Source: Morinoia aosen (Eukaryota > Arthropoda > Malacostraca > Amphipoda > Talitridae). From it: 64,000 nucleotides of DNA. Under the pieces are notes generated by a model. It was not told the DNA's origin. It saw only the letters and a list, made by a program, of their open reading frames with translations, and did no database searches. Below, in pieces: positions 1-9,967 of this stretch. Position numbers and translations under genes: made by a program. Position 1 is the stretch's first letter. Each line of letters begins with the position of its first letter. The DNA is taken from NCBI GenBank assembly GCA_030386875.1, contig CM059566.1:42692068-42756067 (forward strand). Direction: 5' to 3'.

Positions 1-227
1 TTTGTCTGGATAAGTCACGGCTCGGTACGTTGATGCAATAAAATCAGCGAGGAATGCTAGAGTTTTATTGCCATGCTGCTGCAATAACTCAGCAGGCAGC
101 TCGTGCAACGAAATTTTGTCAAAATCATCAGCTAGATTTGGAAATAAAACGGGCGTAAATATGTAGATCTGCGCCTCAGAAAGTTGGAATGGATACGTAA
201 ACAGACTGAACGCCTTATAGGCGTCTC
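1..227 (-). CDS. Candidate coding exon, runs off left edge; protein not recognised
   Basis: On the minus strand about 75 codons are open without a stop from position 226 down to the window edge. The upstream side is a good acceptor (pyrimidine-rich TCCTTCTTCACAG, AG at 229-228), so the exon would start at 227 with two bases of a split codon. The peptide begins DAYKAFSLFTYPFQLSEAQ and ends STYRAVTYPDK. It has no Cys or Trp, is rich in Ala, Leu, Asp and Glu, and looks like a soluble, helical protein rather than a random AT-rich translation. I see no catalytic motif and do not recognise the family. An in-frame TGA lies just upstream of the acceptor, as expected for intron sequence. It may be the 3'-ward part of the gene whose other candidate exons lie at 4.4-6.3 kb on the same strand, but the connecting donor was not found. 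Confidence 0.45.
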
Positions 228-373
228 CTGTGAAGAAGGATCATTACAAATGATAGTAAATCTTCGTTTTCATGTGACACATTTTGATTTTAACCTTAGC
301 TAACATTTGACGTAGAGATTAAGGTTGATCAAGAGATTCATATGTTTGCTGGAAGTCGCTATATGCTCTAAGA

Positions 374-505
374 TCAGGGAAAAATGGCGCGACAAAAATA
401 GCTGTGTTCGAACAGGTCATCCAGATCAAAATATCTTATTGATTTGCGCTGCTTCTCAAACTTGCCTGCCAGCACTGCAGTCTTAACTGACGAGATCGCA
501 AGCGC
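374..505 (-). other. Open minus-strand frame, possible exon
   Basis: After the acceptor-like ATTATCTTACAAG (AG at 507-506) a frame of 43 codons stays open to TGA at 376-374. The peptide contains KFEKQRKSIRYFDLDDLFEH, which looks protein-like. I see no convincing donor before the stop, and joining it to the exon at 227 by the only phase-compatible GT would create a stop codon. So it is either chance, an alternative terminal exon, or a decayed piece. Not recognised. Confidence 0.18.
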
Positions 506-2843
506 CTTGTAAGATAATGAGAAATGTGCGGGCTGCACGAACCTCTTAATTCATCTTTCAAGGCGACGTGCACCGCTAAGATGAAGTTTTTAATGAATTT
601 ATTCATTTTTTCTGAGTACGAACCTAGACTACGTGAAGCGCTTGAAGCTGAGAAATTCGACTACTCGTCTTCATTGAGCTAGGGGAATATTAGACACGTG
701 CGCAAACAGTACTCTCGCGCCGTGGAGTCTGGTGCGACACTTGTTCTAGAGTTACGCGTTGCTGCTCTCCGTTATGCATCGCACTCGGCCTGGCAGCTTT
801 GCAGTTTCCGTAGAACATTAACAGCTCGAATGGGTGCCTTGACTAACTGGGACTTGTGAGTGTATTTGTAGCGTTCGCTTGGTCCAGGCATGGCTAACCT
901 GGCACTTCGTGAGCTTCTGGACGCCAAATGGAGTTTCCTACTCGTGAGTCTCGTTTTCCGTTTTTTGTACTAACGTCCGAAAATAAATAAATAAGTTTAT
1001 GTCTACCTTTTGCAAGGAAGGGACAGGTTTGAACTGCAAATATACTTACTTACAACATTCTGTATTCTTTCCCACGTTTCGTTGAACAAAATTTTGCGAC
1101 GTCATTCATTGCAAACTTACGAAGATTGCATGTATTAGAAAATTATTCAACCCCCATTTAACCTAAACGCTAGATTTTCCACTCTTAGGTTCTAACGTGC
1201 AAAATTTAGCAAGATTTTCTGACGGGCTAGTGAAATCTCACTAGCTGTGCTGCGGCTGGACAAGATAGTTAACAAATTGCGAAGGTATTAGAAAAATTAG
1301 CTCACGATTATGTTTGAGGATGCTCTTCATAGGAGACGTTGATATTTCTTCACGTGTTCAACCTACGCGTCGCGCTTGGATACTTAAATGAAATTATTTT
1401 TGGCGCCCCTTGAGGGAAAGCTGCGAGGGGAAGCGGCAGTTCTTTGCTTGTGGAAGCTCTCAATAGCCATGCAAGAGGAGGATTATCTATGCTTATGTTG
1501 ATTTAGGTAACTAGATCTGTGATATTTACAATTTAAAAGGAAAAAGTTTCAAGGAATGGATGAATGATGAAACGGCATCATAAAATTAAGTTCAAAAGCA
1601 TTGCAAATAATCCGTCTTGATCAAGAGAACAAATGTATTAACAAGTTGCTAGGGTGCTGGCTTATGCTGGTCAAATGCCACTTAGACTCACTCCTAACTT
1701 TTGGCGAAACTGACCGTCAGAAATGATGGCCGCATCAAAACAAGGGCCTGACTGTACAGTTATGAGAACCTTTTCAAATTAAGTGTACCATAGAGCTGTA
1801 ATGAAGCCCATTTGTGAGATGTGAAGGGTCCCGTAGGGAAGCAGTAACAATTTCTATGTTAAACTATCACATCACTGAGAAATCAATCACATTTATGAGC
1901 AAATCAGTAACATCGATGAGCCACAACGATGTCCACATTTCTAAAAAAGAGCACGCCTGCATGGAGGGTAAGAATAATCCTTTTCCTGAAAAGCAGACTA
2001 TGACAAGGATAAAAAGCAATTCATTTCGCTCTAAAGAAAAGTTCAACGAACTGAAAAGATCATTTCCCTGGAATGAAGAGGAGGATTAAGCTATGATAAC
2101 AATCATTTCCCTGCAAAACACAGAATAGCTGCGGTAGAGAGATAATAATTTCTTTTAAAAAACGTGCACGACGGGTAGAAAAAGGGCGGCTACTGACTTC
2201 GCTTCAGGGAAATGGAATTTTATTGACACGAAAGGGATGACTAGGCCACAATAATCACCATTTCCCTGAAAACGCAGAATGGCTGGGCTAGAAAAACAGC
2301 CATTTATTTCCCTTCCCTCCAAACGACATCATGGCAAGGCTGTCATTTCATAAGGAAACGAGAAGCTTTGAAGATGAGCAAAACAGCGCCGCAGGGCAGA
2401 AGCGCACCCATTGCGGACACCGGCCGGCGGGAATGTCAGTCGTGCTGTGCATGCTGGCACGAACAGCTAGGTATTGTGGTGCAGCAGCGAAACGCGGGCG
2501 GGCAGGTGAAATGAAATGAGCGAAAAAGAATTGCATTTGCCCATTATTTACTCGAATATCATGTATTCACAATTTTTTTTCATGAATGTTCTCATCAACG
2601 AAAAATCGCCTAAAAGAACTTTAAAAATAACGCAATAAATGATCAATTGGCTCTGAAAAATCATGACATCGAACTGAATCCCCTAAAGAGTGCAATACAT
2701 AGAAACACTCAAAAGACACTATGCTGGAAAACAATACTCATGCTGCAGGATTTCTAAGTTACGCTGCCATAGCGGTACAACTGGTTGTTAGTTTTTACTA
2801 CATAAAGCATCACATAAAATTCATGTTCTTTCCAAATGAAATA
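506..2843. other. No gene seen; intron or intergenic AT-rich DNA
   Basis: I see no supported gene here. A 25-bp piece near 1338-1362 resembles the left part of the 96-bp dispersed repeat at 3704 and 4672. A plus-strand open stretch at about 677-850 has no start or splice context that I trust. Confidence 0.5.
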
Positions 2844-2872
2844 CGAGGCCTGTCGAAAAAGTATCCGACCTT
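2844..2872 (+). repeat. Left inverted terminal repeat of the mariner
   Basis: It is 29 bp and perfectly complementary to 3585-3613, and a TA lies immediately outside. Confidence 0.97.
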
Positions 2873-3048
2873 AATTTTTCCCGCGCAAAGTAGTGATTCT
2901 AAGGCGGCGCCACTGTGCACGGTGGAAGGAGGAATCTTAATGCGCATGCTTGACTTTTTTCACCGCATTCACTTGGGCCAGTCACTGGCTGGTGGTCGCC
3001 AAGTAAGGTGCTGTTCTAAGTGTTTGTCGGATTTAGTTTTCTTGCAAG

Positions 3049-3273
3049 ATGACTGAACGAATTGAGCAAAGACACTGCATCAAATTTTGTCAAAAGCTTG
3101 GTGATTCTCAAATTGAAACAATTCGTAAGATTCAGCAGGTGTTTGGGGAAGATGCTATGGGTGTAACACAAATTAAGGAGTGGTTCAACCGATTCAAAGA
3201 TGGCCGCACATCAGCGGAGAGTGAGCAGCGTTGTGGCAGGCGTTGTGGCAGGCCGCACATTCATCCCATTTGA
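3049..3273 (+). pseudogene. Mariner transposase, N-terminal fragment
   Basis: ATG at 3049 starts MTERIEQRHCIKFCQKLGD, followed by motifs such as TQIKEWFNRFKDGRTS. This is the paired helix-turn-helix DNA-binding start of mariner transposases, which recognises the terminal repeats. About 60 codons are homologous. After SEQRCGR the frame runs through the deletion junction into unrelated residues and stops at 3273. The catalytic core is absent, so this cannot make an active transposase. A truncated DNA-binding peptide could be encoded in principle; I see no evidence that it is expressed. Confidence 0.95.
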
Positions 3274-3542
3274 TCCGCAATTTCTTGGCCAAACATGGAA
3301 TTACGACCGTTCGCCAACCTCCCTACTCTCCAGACCTGGCTCCTTGCGACTTCTGGTTGTTTCCAAAATTGAAGACACCACTGAAAGGATCCCGTTTTGA
3401 GAGTAGAGAAGAGATAATGCGGAACGCGACGACAGAGCTGAACACCATTCCAAAAGAAGACTTCCAGAGGTGTTTCCGGCAGTGGAAGGATCGGTGGGCT
3501 AAGTGTGTGGAAGCACAAGGAGCCTACTTTGAAGGGGATTAG
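3246..3542 (+). pseudogene. Mariner transposase, C-terminal fragment
   Basis: In another reading frame from the N-terminal part, the sequence encodes the mariner C-terminus. It includes PPYSPDLAPCDFWLFPKLK, which holds the third catalytic Asp of the DD34D triad, and ends at RWAKCVEAQGAYFEGD followed by TAG. The first two Asp residues fall in the deleted core. The shift of frame at the junction means that the two fragments are not read as one protein. Confidence 0.93.
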
Positions 3543-3584
3543 GGTCCCAACCCCGTCAGGTTGTTGAAGTATTTTTTCTGGCCA

Positions 3585-3613
3585 AAGGTCGGATACTTTT
3601 TCGACAGGCCTCG
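3585..3613 (-). repeat. Right inverted terminal repeat of the mariner
   Basis: It is 29 bp and the exact reverse complement of 2844-2872, followed by TA at 3614-3615. Confidence 0.97.
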
Positions 3614-3703
3614 TATGAGCTCTTCATAAACACGAGCTTTTGACGCTAAAATTTGGCTGAAAAAATAAACATGAAGTAGCACTTAGCGAAGATATTAGAG
3701 ACA

Positions 3704-3799
3704 GGTGATATTTCCTCACGTATAAAGTCCACGTGTCGAATAAACGACAGACCCACCCAGTACAGCTCTCGTTTCATCGCGTCTGGTGAGTGATTCAAT
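3704..3799 (+). repeat. 96-bp dispersed repeat, copy 1
   Basis: It matches 4672-4767 in the same orientation with only a few differences, including the segment GTCCACGTGTCGAATAAACG. It has no coding potential and no poly-A tail. It lies just outside the mariner. The family is unknown. Confidence 0.85.
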
Positions 3800-4429
3800 T
3801 ACATAATAACAGACTGCCAGCTACAACAAAACGATGGGGTAAATTCTTTGAAAATTCGGCCTAAGGTCATCCGGCGTAAGGAAATCCGACGCTATTATAC
3901 CTCGCAGCGTTGTGCGCCAGCATCCGACCAGCTGGCGCTGGGGCTGCGGGTGCGCTTAGTCACTCCACAATGTAATCCTTTGTACAGGAAATAAAAATTA
4001 AAATGAAGTGTTGAAGTAGTTAATATTTCCTTCACACGTTTATCGAATATAATAACAGAAAATTGTTATGCCTCCATCACTTGATTGGGGTTTATTTGAT
4101 TGCAGGCAGTAAATGATGTTAATGTTTCTGCATCGAAAAGTATCATTTACAATGAATAAGGATTATATGTATGCATTACTGATGTCCTCATCACACACTA
4201 AACGAAATATTTTGTTTCTCTCTCGGAATCCATTTAAGCGAATTAAATTTCAAAATTTCCAGTTTTTTTGCGGAAAAAACTAATTTCATCATAGGCGTTC
4301 TTCGATAAACGGACAAACACTGCTTTTGGAAAAATGCTAGTATAATATTTTCGTTTATGGTATAAAATTTATTCGAACACATGTTATAACAGAAAAATCC
4401 TTCAGTATTATAGTAAGAGCTGGTCGCGA

Positions 4430-4639
4430 GCTGCACGACAGGAAGACCAGCTCGCGTAGAGCCTCGGCAAATCTGAGATCAAACGCAGCAAAATCCGTCA
4501 AAAGTGCGTATGTTGGATCATCGGATTTTGCTTTACTCCGAATGAACTTTGACCATTTATCTGAATCGTCTTCCTGGTGATCTATTGGGTCTAAAGGCGC
4601 AGCAAGTCGACTAAGCGGGGAAAAATGAACTTGCAAAAT
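4430..4639 (-). CDS. Candidate coding exon of unrecognised gene (left boundary unresolved)
   Basis: On the minus strand the acceptor CTTTCTCTCTTAAGCAG has its AG at 4641-4640. From ATT at 4639 a frame is open for well over 70 codons: ILQVHFSPLSRLAAPLDPID, then an acidic patch (HQEDDSDKW), then LLTDFAAFDLRFAEALREL. It reads in phase 0, which fits the exon ending at 5534. Composition is protein-like up to about 4440. Beyond that the frame continues to a stop near 4355 but looks like intron. No good GT donor is visible; GTCTTC after GAGCTG is weak. A short inverted repeat (GAGCTGGTC / GACCAGCTC) sits at this end and may reflect rearrangement. No domain recognised. Confidence 0.38.
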
Positions 4640-4671
4640 CTGCTTAAGAGAGAAAGCTCTTCAAAGGTGAC

Positions 4672-4767
4672 GTTGATATTTCCTCAAGTGTAAAGTCCAC
4701 GTGTCGAATAAACGACAGACCCGCCCAGTACAGCTCTCATTTCATCGCGTCTGGTGAGTGATTCAAT
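4672..4767 (+). repeat. 96-bp dispersed repeat, copy 2
   Basis: Second copy of the 3704-3799 repeat, 968 bp away. Its left side (gctcttcaaaggtgacgttg) also matches a fragment near 1323-1362. It abuts the acceptor region of the candidate exon at 4639. Confidence 0.85.
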
Positions 4768-5533
4768 CCCTGAGACCCAGGTAGCAAATTACGTACGTAG
4801 ATTTTAAACATGAAGACACGAGCGAATGAACTTAAAGTTTCTCTTTCGGTAGCCAAGTTCCTCGTGTTCAATTTACTGCTATGTACGCTCCTGCGGAGAT
4901 GAAATGGTCGGTTATAAAATTGTTTTTGTATGTACATAAAATCGCAGTCTCACGTTGAGTTCCGTATGTCAAAGTAATGTGAGTGATTTTAATTAAAGTT
5001 TGCAAATACGCGCACCGAGAACACTGATTTTGGCGCGTTATGCGTGCTTGGATCACCCAGATTATTGCACTTTCTCCCGCTCGCCCTCCATCGATGCAGC
5101 CGAGTTTTAATATTCAGTCTTACGAACGTCACTCGTAAGTGTTATTTTCAGAGGTCACGGGGACCTGAAGGCCAAAACTAGGGCGTGGTGTAGTAAAACA
5201 TTTCACTACATACTCTAGAAAATGTAAAGTATGATTTTACTTCAACAAAAGAGTATCAGCAAGTGACGCTTCAGCAACTCCTCCCGGCATCAGAGCATTA
5301 TTTCTTCGAACGAAGCCGCACGAATGGTTTTAATAATTTGCGCTACAGTGACGTGGCAAGAAATTTACTGCCTCATTTTAGTTTCTTATACGACTTCTAC
5401 GAATGCGAGGTTGCATCATTATACACCTGCAGCTTTTATAAAAAACGACGTCCGTACATTGTTTGATTAAAAATGATGCACTGACGAAGGCATTCATCGT
5501 AATCTTATTTTGATCACAACTGACATAACTTAC

Positions 5534-5592
5534 CGTCAGCAAGAGTTTGTAGACCGAGGTCACATCGAACTCGTCAGGATTAACTAACGGCA
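5534..5592 (-). CDS. Candidate 59-bp coding exon
   Basis: The minus-strand acceptor TTTCTGTCACAG (AG at 5594-5593) and a near-ideal donor ACG|GTAAGTTATG (GT at 5533-5532) bracket 59 bp encoding PLVNPDEFDVTSVYKLLLT. It begins with two bases of a split codon and ends in phase 0. That matches the end phase of 6105-6185 and the start phase of the exon at 4639. Sites this good still occur by chance in 64 kb, so the case rests on the phase chain. Confidence 0.35.
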
Positions 5593-6104
5593 CTGTGACA
5601 GAAATTTACAGTAATTTAAGCGGGTATAGCGGTACTAGCAGCAGCGTCAAGTTATTTATCGACCCTAAGCACGTCACGCGTTGTTTTTTTCTGATTATAT
5701 CTTCAACTTTGAGCATATTTCGAAATAAAAATTTGAGGTCCTTCAAAAATCAGCCCGTGGCACATCCAAGTCGACAAGTCTTCATGGCTGTTCTTTTAAC
5801 CGGTACGTTCTCGTAAGTTATTTGGAAACTATCAATAAATGGAGAAAACATGCATGCAGTGCGGGACATCTTTTCGTTGGTGTCCTCTCACCATTATGCG
5901 GGTGTATCACGTCGAGCTGTCAGGCCAGGAGTATGTTTTGTTCGTTTTAAAAAGTAGAATTACATAAACCTCCGTACCGCTGTACAAGAAATTCATCATA
6001 AATTCATGACAAAATGGGAGTGGAGAAGTGATTGATAAAATATTTGACCAGTTGGGCAACGCAGTAACTTGGACGTACAAGAAAGGCCAGGGTAGATTCC
6101 TTAC

Positions 6105-6185
6105 GCAACTTGGTTTCCGGAGAACTGTGCTGCGCTGCGTATTTCACCTTTATTTTGTCCCGTGGTCGCCAATTGTACAACATGA
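6105..6185 (-). CDS. Candidate 81-bp coding exon
   Basis: Minus-strand acceptor GTTCATGATCCAG (AG at 6187-6186) and donor TTGC|GTAAGG (GT at 6104-6103). It encodes MLYNWRPRDKIKVKYAAQ and then HSSPETKL, with two bases in front and one behind. The phases join 6233-6272 and 5534-5592. The intron to 6233-6272 would be only 47 bp, which is short even for an insect, so one of the two may be wrong. Confidence 0.27.
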
Positions 6186-6232
6186 CTGGATCATGAACGC
6201 AACACAAAATGATGGAACACTTTCACTCATAC

Positions 6233-6272
6233 CAAAGCCTGAGGATTTAGCTCTTAACGAGGTTACTTTCTT
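6233..6272 (-). CDS. Candidate 40-bp coding exon
   Basis: Minus-strand acceptor GGATATTTTTCAG (AG at 6274-6273) and donor TTTG|GTATGAG (GT at 6232-6231). It encodes KKVTSLRAKSSGF plus one base. Its end phase is compatible with either 6185 or 5592. Very short, hence low confidence. Confidence 0.25.
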
Positions 6273-9200
6273 CTGAAAAATATCCTCTTGATTGAAATGA
6301 AAGGACATATTTTTCGTTATGGAAATACAGGATATTTGTCGTACTTCGCGGACGGCAAACTCATTAGCGAAGCGCCACCTCACGATCAGCGTCATAGGAA
6401 ATTAACATCGTCACTCTAGTCAATAATTTACAAAGAAACTTCATAGGCTACCACCGATCACGATGTTCTTACTTCTAATCATCGTCCTTTCTAGAACAAC
6501 AGTTTTCGTAGAAGAAAATAACAATTCTTGGAAAAAAATTATCTAATAAAAGAAAAATGTAATCTCCCAGAGCAACTCGTTTGAAGTGGATAAAATGAGA
6601 ATGCGGTCAAACTGAGGGAGAATTTGAATGCTCTCTGGTTGGAGAGCATACATACATACATATACCGGGCTTATCCTCCCCATGGGAGGGTAGCCGACAG
6701 CAGGCCACAATCACCACACTTAGTCACTAGGAGGCGAGAGAGGCAGCACTGGCCGCACCTGAACTGCCAGGATCAGCAGCAGCCCAGCACAACCACCTTC
6801 CACAGTCAGGCCCGACAGCAACAGCTGGTTTACCCCGACCGCTTCATTAAGTGCAGTGTATTAGGAGGTAATTTTATTTTTGACGCGTTACTGGAAGCTG
6901 CCCGCGTGTGATGGGGTTGACCTGTCATGTGCGGGGGAGGGGCTGATTGGAGAGCAAATTGTAGAAAGTAGTCCAAAGCTGTACGCAATACGGCACGATG
7001 TCTTAGCGGGGCGAGATGCATGAATTACCCCTCGTATCCCAGATACATATACAGCTACTCGGTGGTATGGCCAACGCGAGAGTGATCAAAGATTATTGTA
7101 ACTACATTGTAGTACACCCCTGTTTTTTTTAAGGGGGGGGGGGGAAGGGGGGGTAGGTGATGTTACGCTGCTGGCGCTGCGAGAAGGTCGAGGTGTAGGG
7201 TTTTTCCGGTGTACGCGATCCGTCATAAATGACTGGAATTGATAATTTTCTAAAAAAATGTACTTCAGATGTGAATCAAAAACAAATTTATCCAACCCAA
7301 CAGAATCCGCGATTAAAATACTCTTAATCTTGTGCGCTGGTGAAACTCCTATCAAAAATAGTCATTTAGCTTCCTCGACAGCGTGATAAAGTGGCAGATC
7401 AACTGAGCTTTAACATGGCTTTCCCACGATGTTCTTTGCTATCTTATACCTTTCCCATCCTCAGTCTCAACTGCTGATATTCTATACAACCTAACCTACC
7501 AATACACGTGGTATTCATTCCGACTCTGAATCTGCTGGGTTAATGTACCGAAAATAATACTGTGAAGTTGATGAAGCTTGTATCACAGTTACGCTTATCA
7601 CACATTTTCGGCTGGGGGGTGTGACACGGACGGACGTGGCTCCTTGTATAATAGTGATTTATTTTGATGTTTTTCTTACTTTTTGGAAAAATAAAACAAA
7701 AGGATCTTTCAAGACGATCTCTATTTTTGCTTCCAGTCAGAATTCATTGAGCGCATCAAACGTACCAACTGCATGAGGCAAGAGAACTGAAACGAGTTTA
7801 GAAGTTCCTAGAAGAAAAGTTTTTATTTCTGAGGAATTTTGCTGGTTGAATCACGATGATCAAGCCAAAACGAACGGCTTTCCTTTCGAGTTCACCGTAC
7901 CGTATCAGGTAAATTAACTCCGTAAGAAAACTTATCGGATACCGGGAATTTTTCTCCGAGGAGTTAATAAATCCCCGTTACCGACACGTAATTGGCTCTG
8001 ACAGCACTTCAAACATCAATGACTGTTAATTCAAGGAAGAGACGCGAGTGAAAGGAGGGAAAGAGAGAGAAATTACTTCTACGACATCTGCTTTCAGGGG
8101 AAAAGAACCTCTCGCGACTGTCCTCAAGGAACATGACTGCACGTAAAATGCACGTATGTTTGTATTTTAATTAGAAATTAAGGTGTACTTGGCAAAATGA
8201 ATGGGTTACGAAGGCATATCGATTACAACACAAGGAACTGCACTCTTCACTCACTCTTATGGACCAACGGGACGACAACGTGATAGCTGAGGTTGAAGGC
8301 AATGGTGACTATTAAAATATTTATGGTTGAATACCGCTGTCAGACCACCAAAAAAAAAAAATACCAGACACACGCTTGGTGTACCTTCATGAATGCCGTC
8401 AGCTCAATTTTTTGCGGAACTTGTGCGCACACATGATCAAAGTAACTAACGCTTCACCGGATAAAAAAAAACAGAGCAATGTATTGACCAAATAAAGTCC
8501 AATTTAGGCAATGGAACTTCATTAAATGCTCAGGCTAAGCAACACATGAAGTCACGTTGAAGCCCCTATATCGCGCACGTTTTGAACGCGCGTCATTATG
8601 ATATTTCTGCGTAGCCACTGCAGCTATGTTGTATTTCTCGTAACCATCGACCACTGTGCAATTGTGATGTTAGGGCAGAGGGATTCTCTAGCCCAATATG
8701 TATGGTAATTCGTGAAAAATTGTTTCAATGTGTAATGGAGGGAGATCCATTGGAATAATAAGACCTGTAATTCCTATACAATCAGTAATGGAGGCAAACT
8801 GAAATTGTTCTAGTAACGCTTAAGTTATCTGTAGTAAAGTTCAGCAATGACGACATTCTCGATGGAAGCCAATCCTTTATTCGAGTTTTTCTAATGACTG
8901 CAACGTCATTAGTAGGAGCAATGCAGCGAGTAGTGGTGGCACATTTTGCAATGACAACATTCTTAGTAGTGACAATGCCCTTCTGTGGGGTCAACTCAAA
9001 TATTGCGACACACTCAGCAACGGAAACTTAACTATTAAACCGAAGCATCTATTAATAAAATGAAAGTGAAACCTTATGACACAGGTAATGATGCTCTTTA
9101 ACACAGTTCTTACTAGGTTCTTCTTCTACTCCGCACTGTTTTTACCACAGGCTAGAAAACTTTATTGAGCCTAAAGTTCATGCTGCGCACATGCTGTTTT

Positions 9201-9918
9201 CATTTGAACTTTCCTCTCAAACACTTCGGCAGTTTGGCCGTAAATTTGTTGCAGGGCTTGAAAAAAGGAACAGCAGTTTCCTACCCGATGTTCATTTCCA
9301 GGGGGTACATCGTATCTCACACACACAGAGCAGCCGACATTTTCAGTTGACAAGCACTCAATTTTACGCTGCATCTTCCCAACTTCTTGACAAGTTGACA
9401 AGCACCCAACCCTCTTTGCTTTAATTGATCTCTCGAAACTGCTCTGCACCGCAACCAGTGAGTCAGCGCGGTTCTTGCATTGAAGTGCGAACACTTCGTT
9501 ACTGGTGCAGGCTACTTCCTTTTTGAGCACGACCGCGTCACGACAGCATTGACATCGCAGTGACATGAGTGCAGAGAAGCAAAAGTTTTCAAAACCTTAC
9601 ACTGAGTATTTCTATGAGAAAAAATCTGAAGGCTGAAAAAGATATAAATAATAGAGATGTAGATTACATAACGCATCAACTTTCCCAGCGAAATACAATC
9701 AAAATAAGGATATTTAATAACCTCAACATTAATTAATAATGGAAAACCTTTTGCAGCTGCTCGCAACAAGCACGACTAATTCTGTGCAGAACAGGCAGCC
9801 GTTCTGGAAAATAATGTCCCTCTTCAAAGCATAGCATACCAACGAGGAAACGAGACCGTGAGCACAATTCCTTGCGAGGAGTGCTGTAACTCTTTATACC
9901 TGCTATAGGAAATTGTAC
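6273..9918. other. No gene seen
   Basis: AT-rich sequence. A small perfect inverted repeat CTAATGAC...GTCATTAG lies at 8891-8912, and decayed repeats of the motif gcaatgacRacattct are near 8846 and 8949. An open minus-strand frame of 131 codons at 9171-9566 is Cys-rich and atypical, and I do not support it as a gene. Confidence 0.5.
7133..7153 (+). repeat. Poly-G tract (12 G, AA, 7 G)
   Basis: The uninterrupted G runs could form a G-quadruplex, and they are a common place for length errors in reads. A T8 run sits just upstream. Confidence 0.9.
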
Positions 9919-9967
9919 CTGCAAGATGCGACGAAGAAGCGTGTCACTCGCTGGCAGCAACTTTGCA
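9919..9967 (-). CDS. Weak candidate 49-bp exon
   Basis: Minus strand, acceptor AATTAGTGGCAG and donor TTGCAG|GTACAATTT (GT at 9918-9917). It encodes AKLLPASDTLLRRILQ and ends in phase 0, compatible with the exon at 6272. The pyrimidine tract is poor. Included only because it extends the phase chain. Confidence 0.18.

Larger units (their letters stand above)
2844..3613 (+). mobile_element. Internally deleted mariner element (770 bp, non-autonomous)
   Basis: The ends are perfect 29-bp inverted repeats (2844-2872 and 3585-3613) beginning CGAGGCCTGTCGAAAAAGTA. They are flanked by the TA target duplication typical of Tc1/mariner (TA at 2842-2843 and 3614-3615). Inside are the first ~60 and last ~97 codons of a mariner transposase. 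A full-length mariner is about 1.3 kb, so roughly 0.5 kb of the core, with the first two catalytic Asp residues, is missing. The deletion junction near 3229-3252 carries a 12-bp tandem duplication (GTTGTGGCAGGC twice, give or take register). Perfect ends suggest fairly recent activity or mobilisation by a complete copy elsewhere. Confidence 0.97.

Noticed and set aside
677..850. Plus-strand open frame with RKQYSRAVESGATLVLELRV
   Set aside because: No start codon, splice context or family resemblance; preceded and ended by stops.
3841..3985. Minus-strand exon encoding an Arg/Ser-rich peptide (KRTRSPSASWSDAG)
   Set aside because: Composition follows a local GC-rich patch; the acceptor is AAG with weak context and it does not fit the phase chain clearly.
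6650..6920. GC-rich Gln/His-rich plus-strand frame
   Set aside because: No splice or start support; looks like a compositional patch or an unknown repeat fragment.
9171..9566. 131-codon minus-strand ORF
   Set aside because: Cys-rich, no start context, no recognisable motif, and an overlapping plus-strand frame is equally open.
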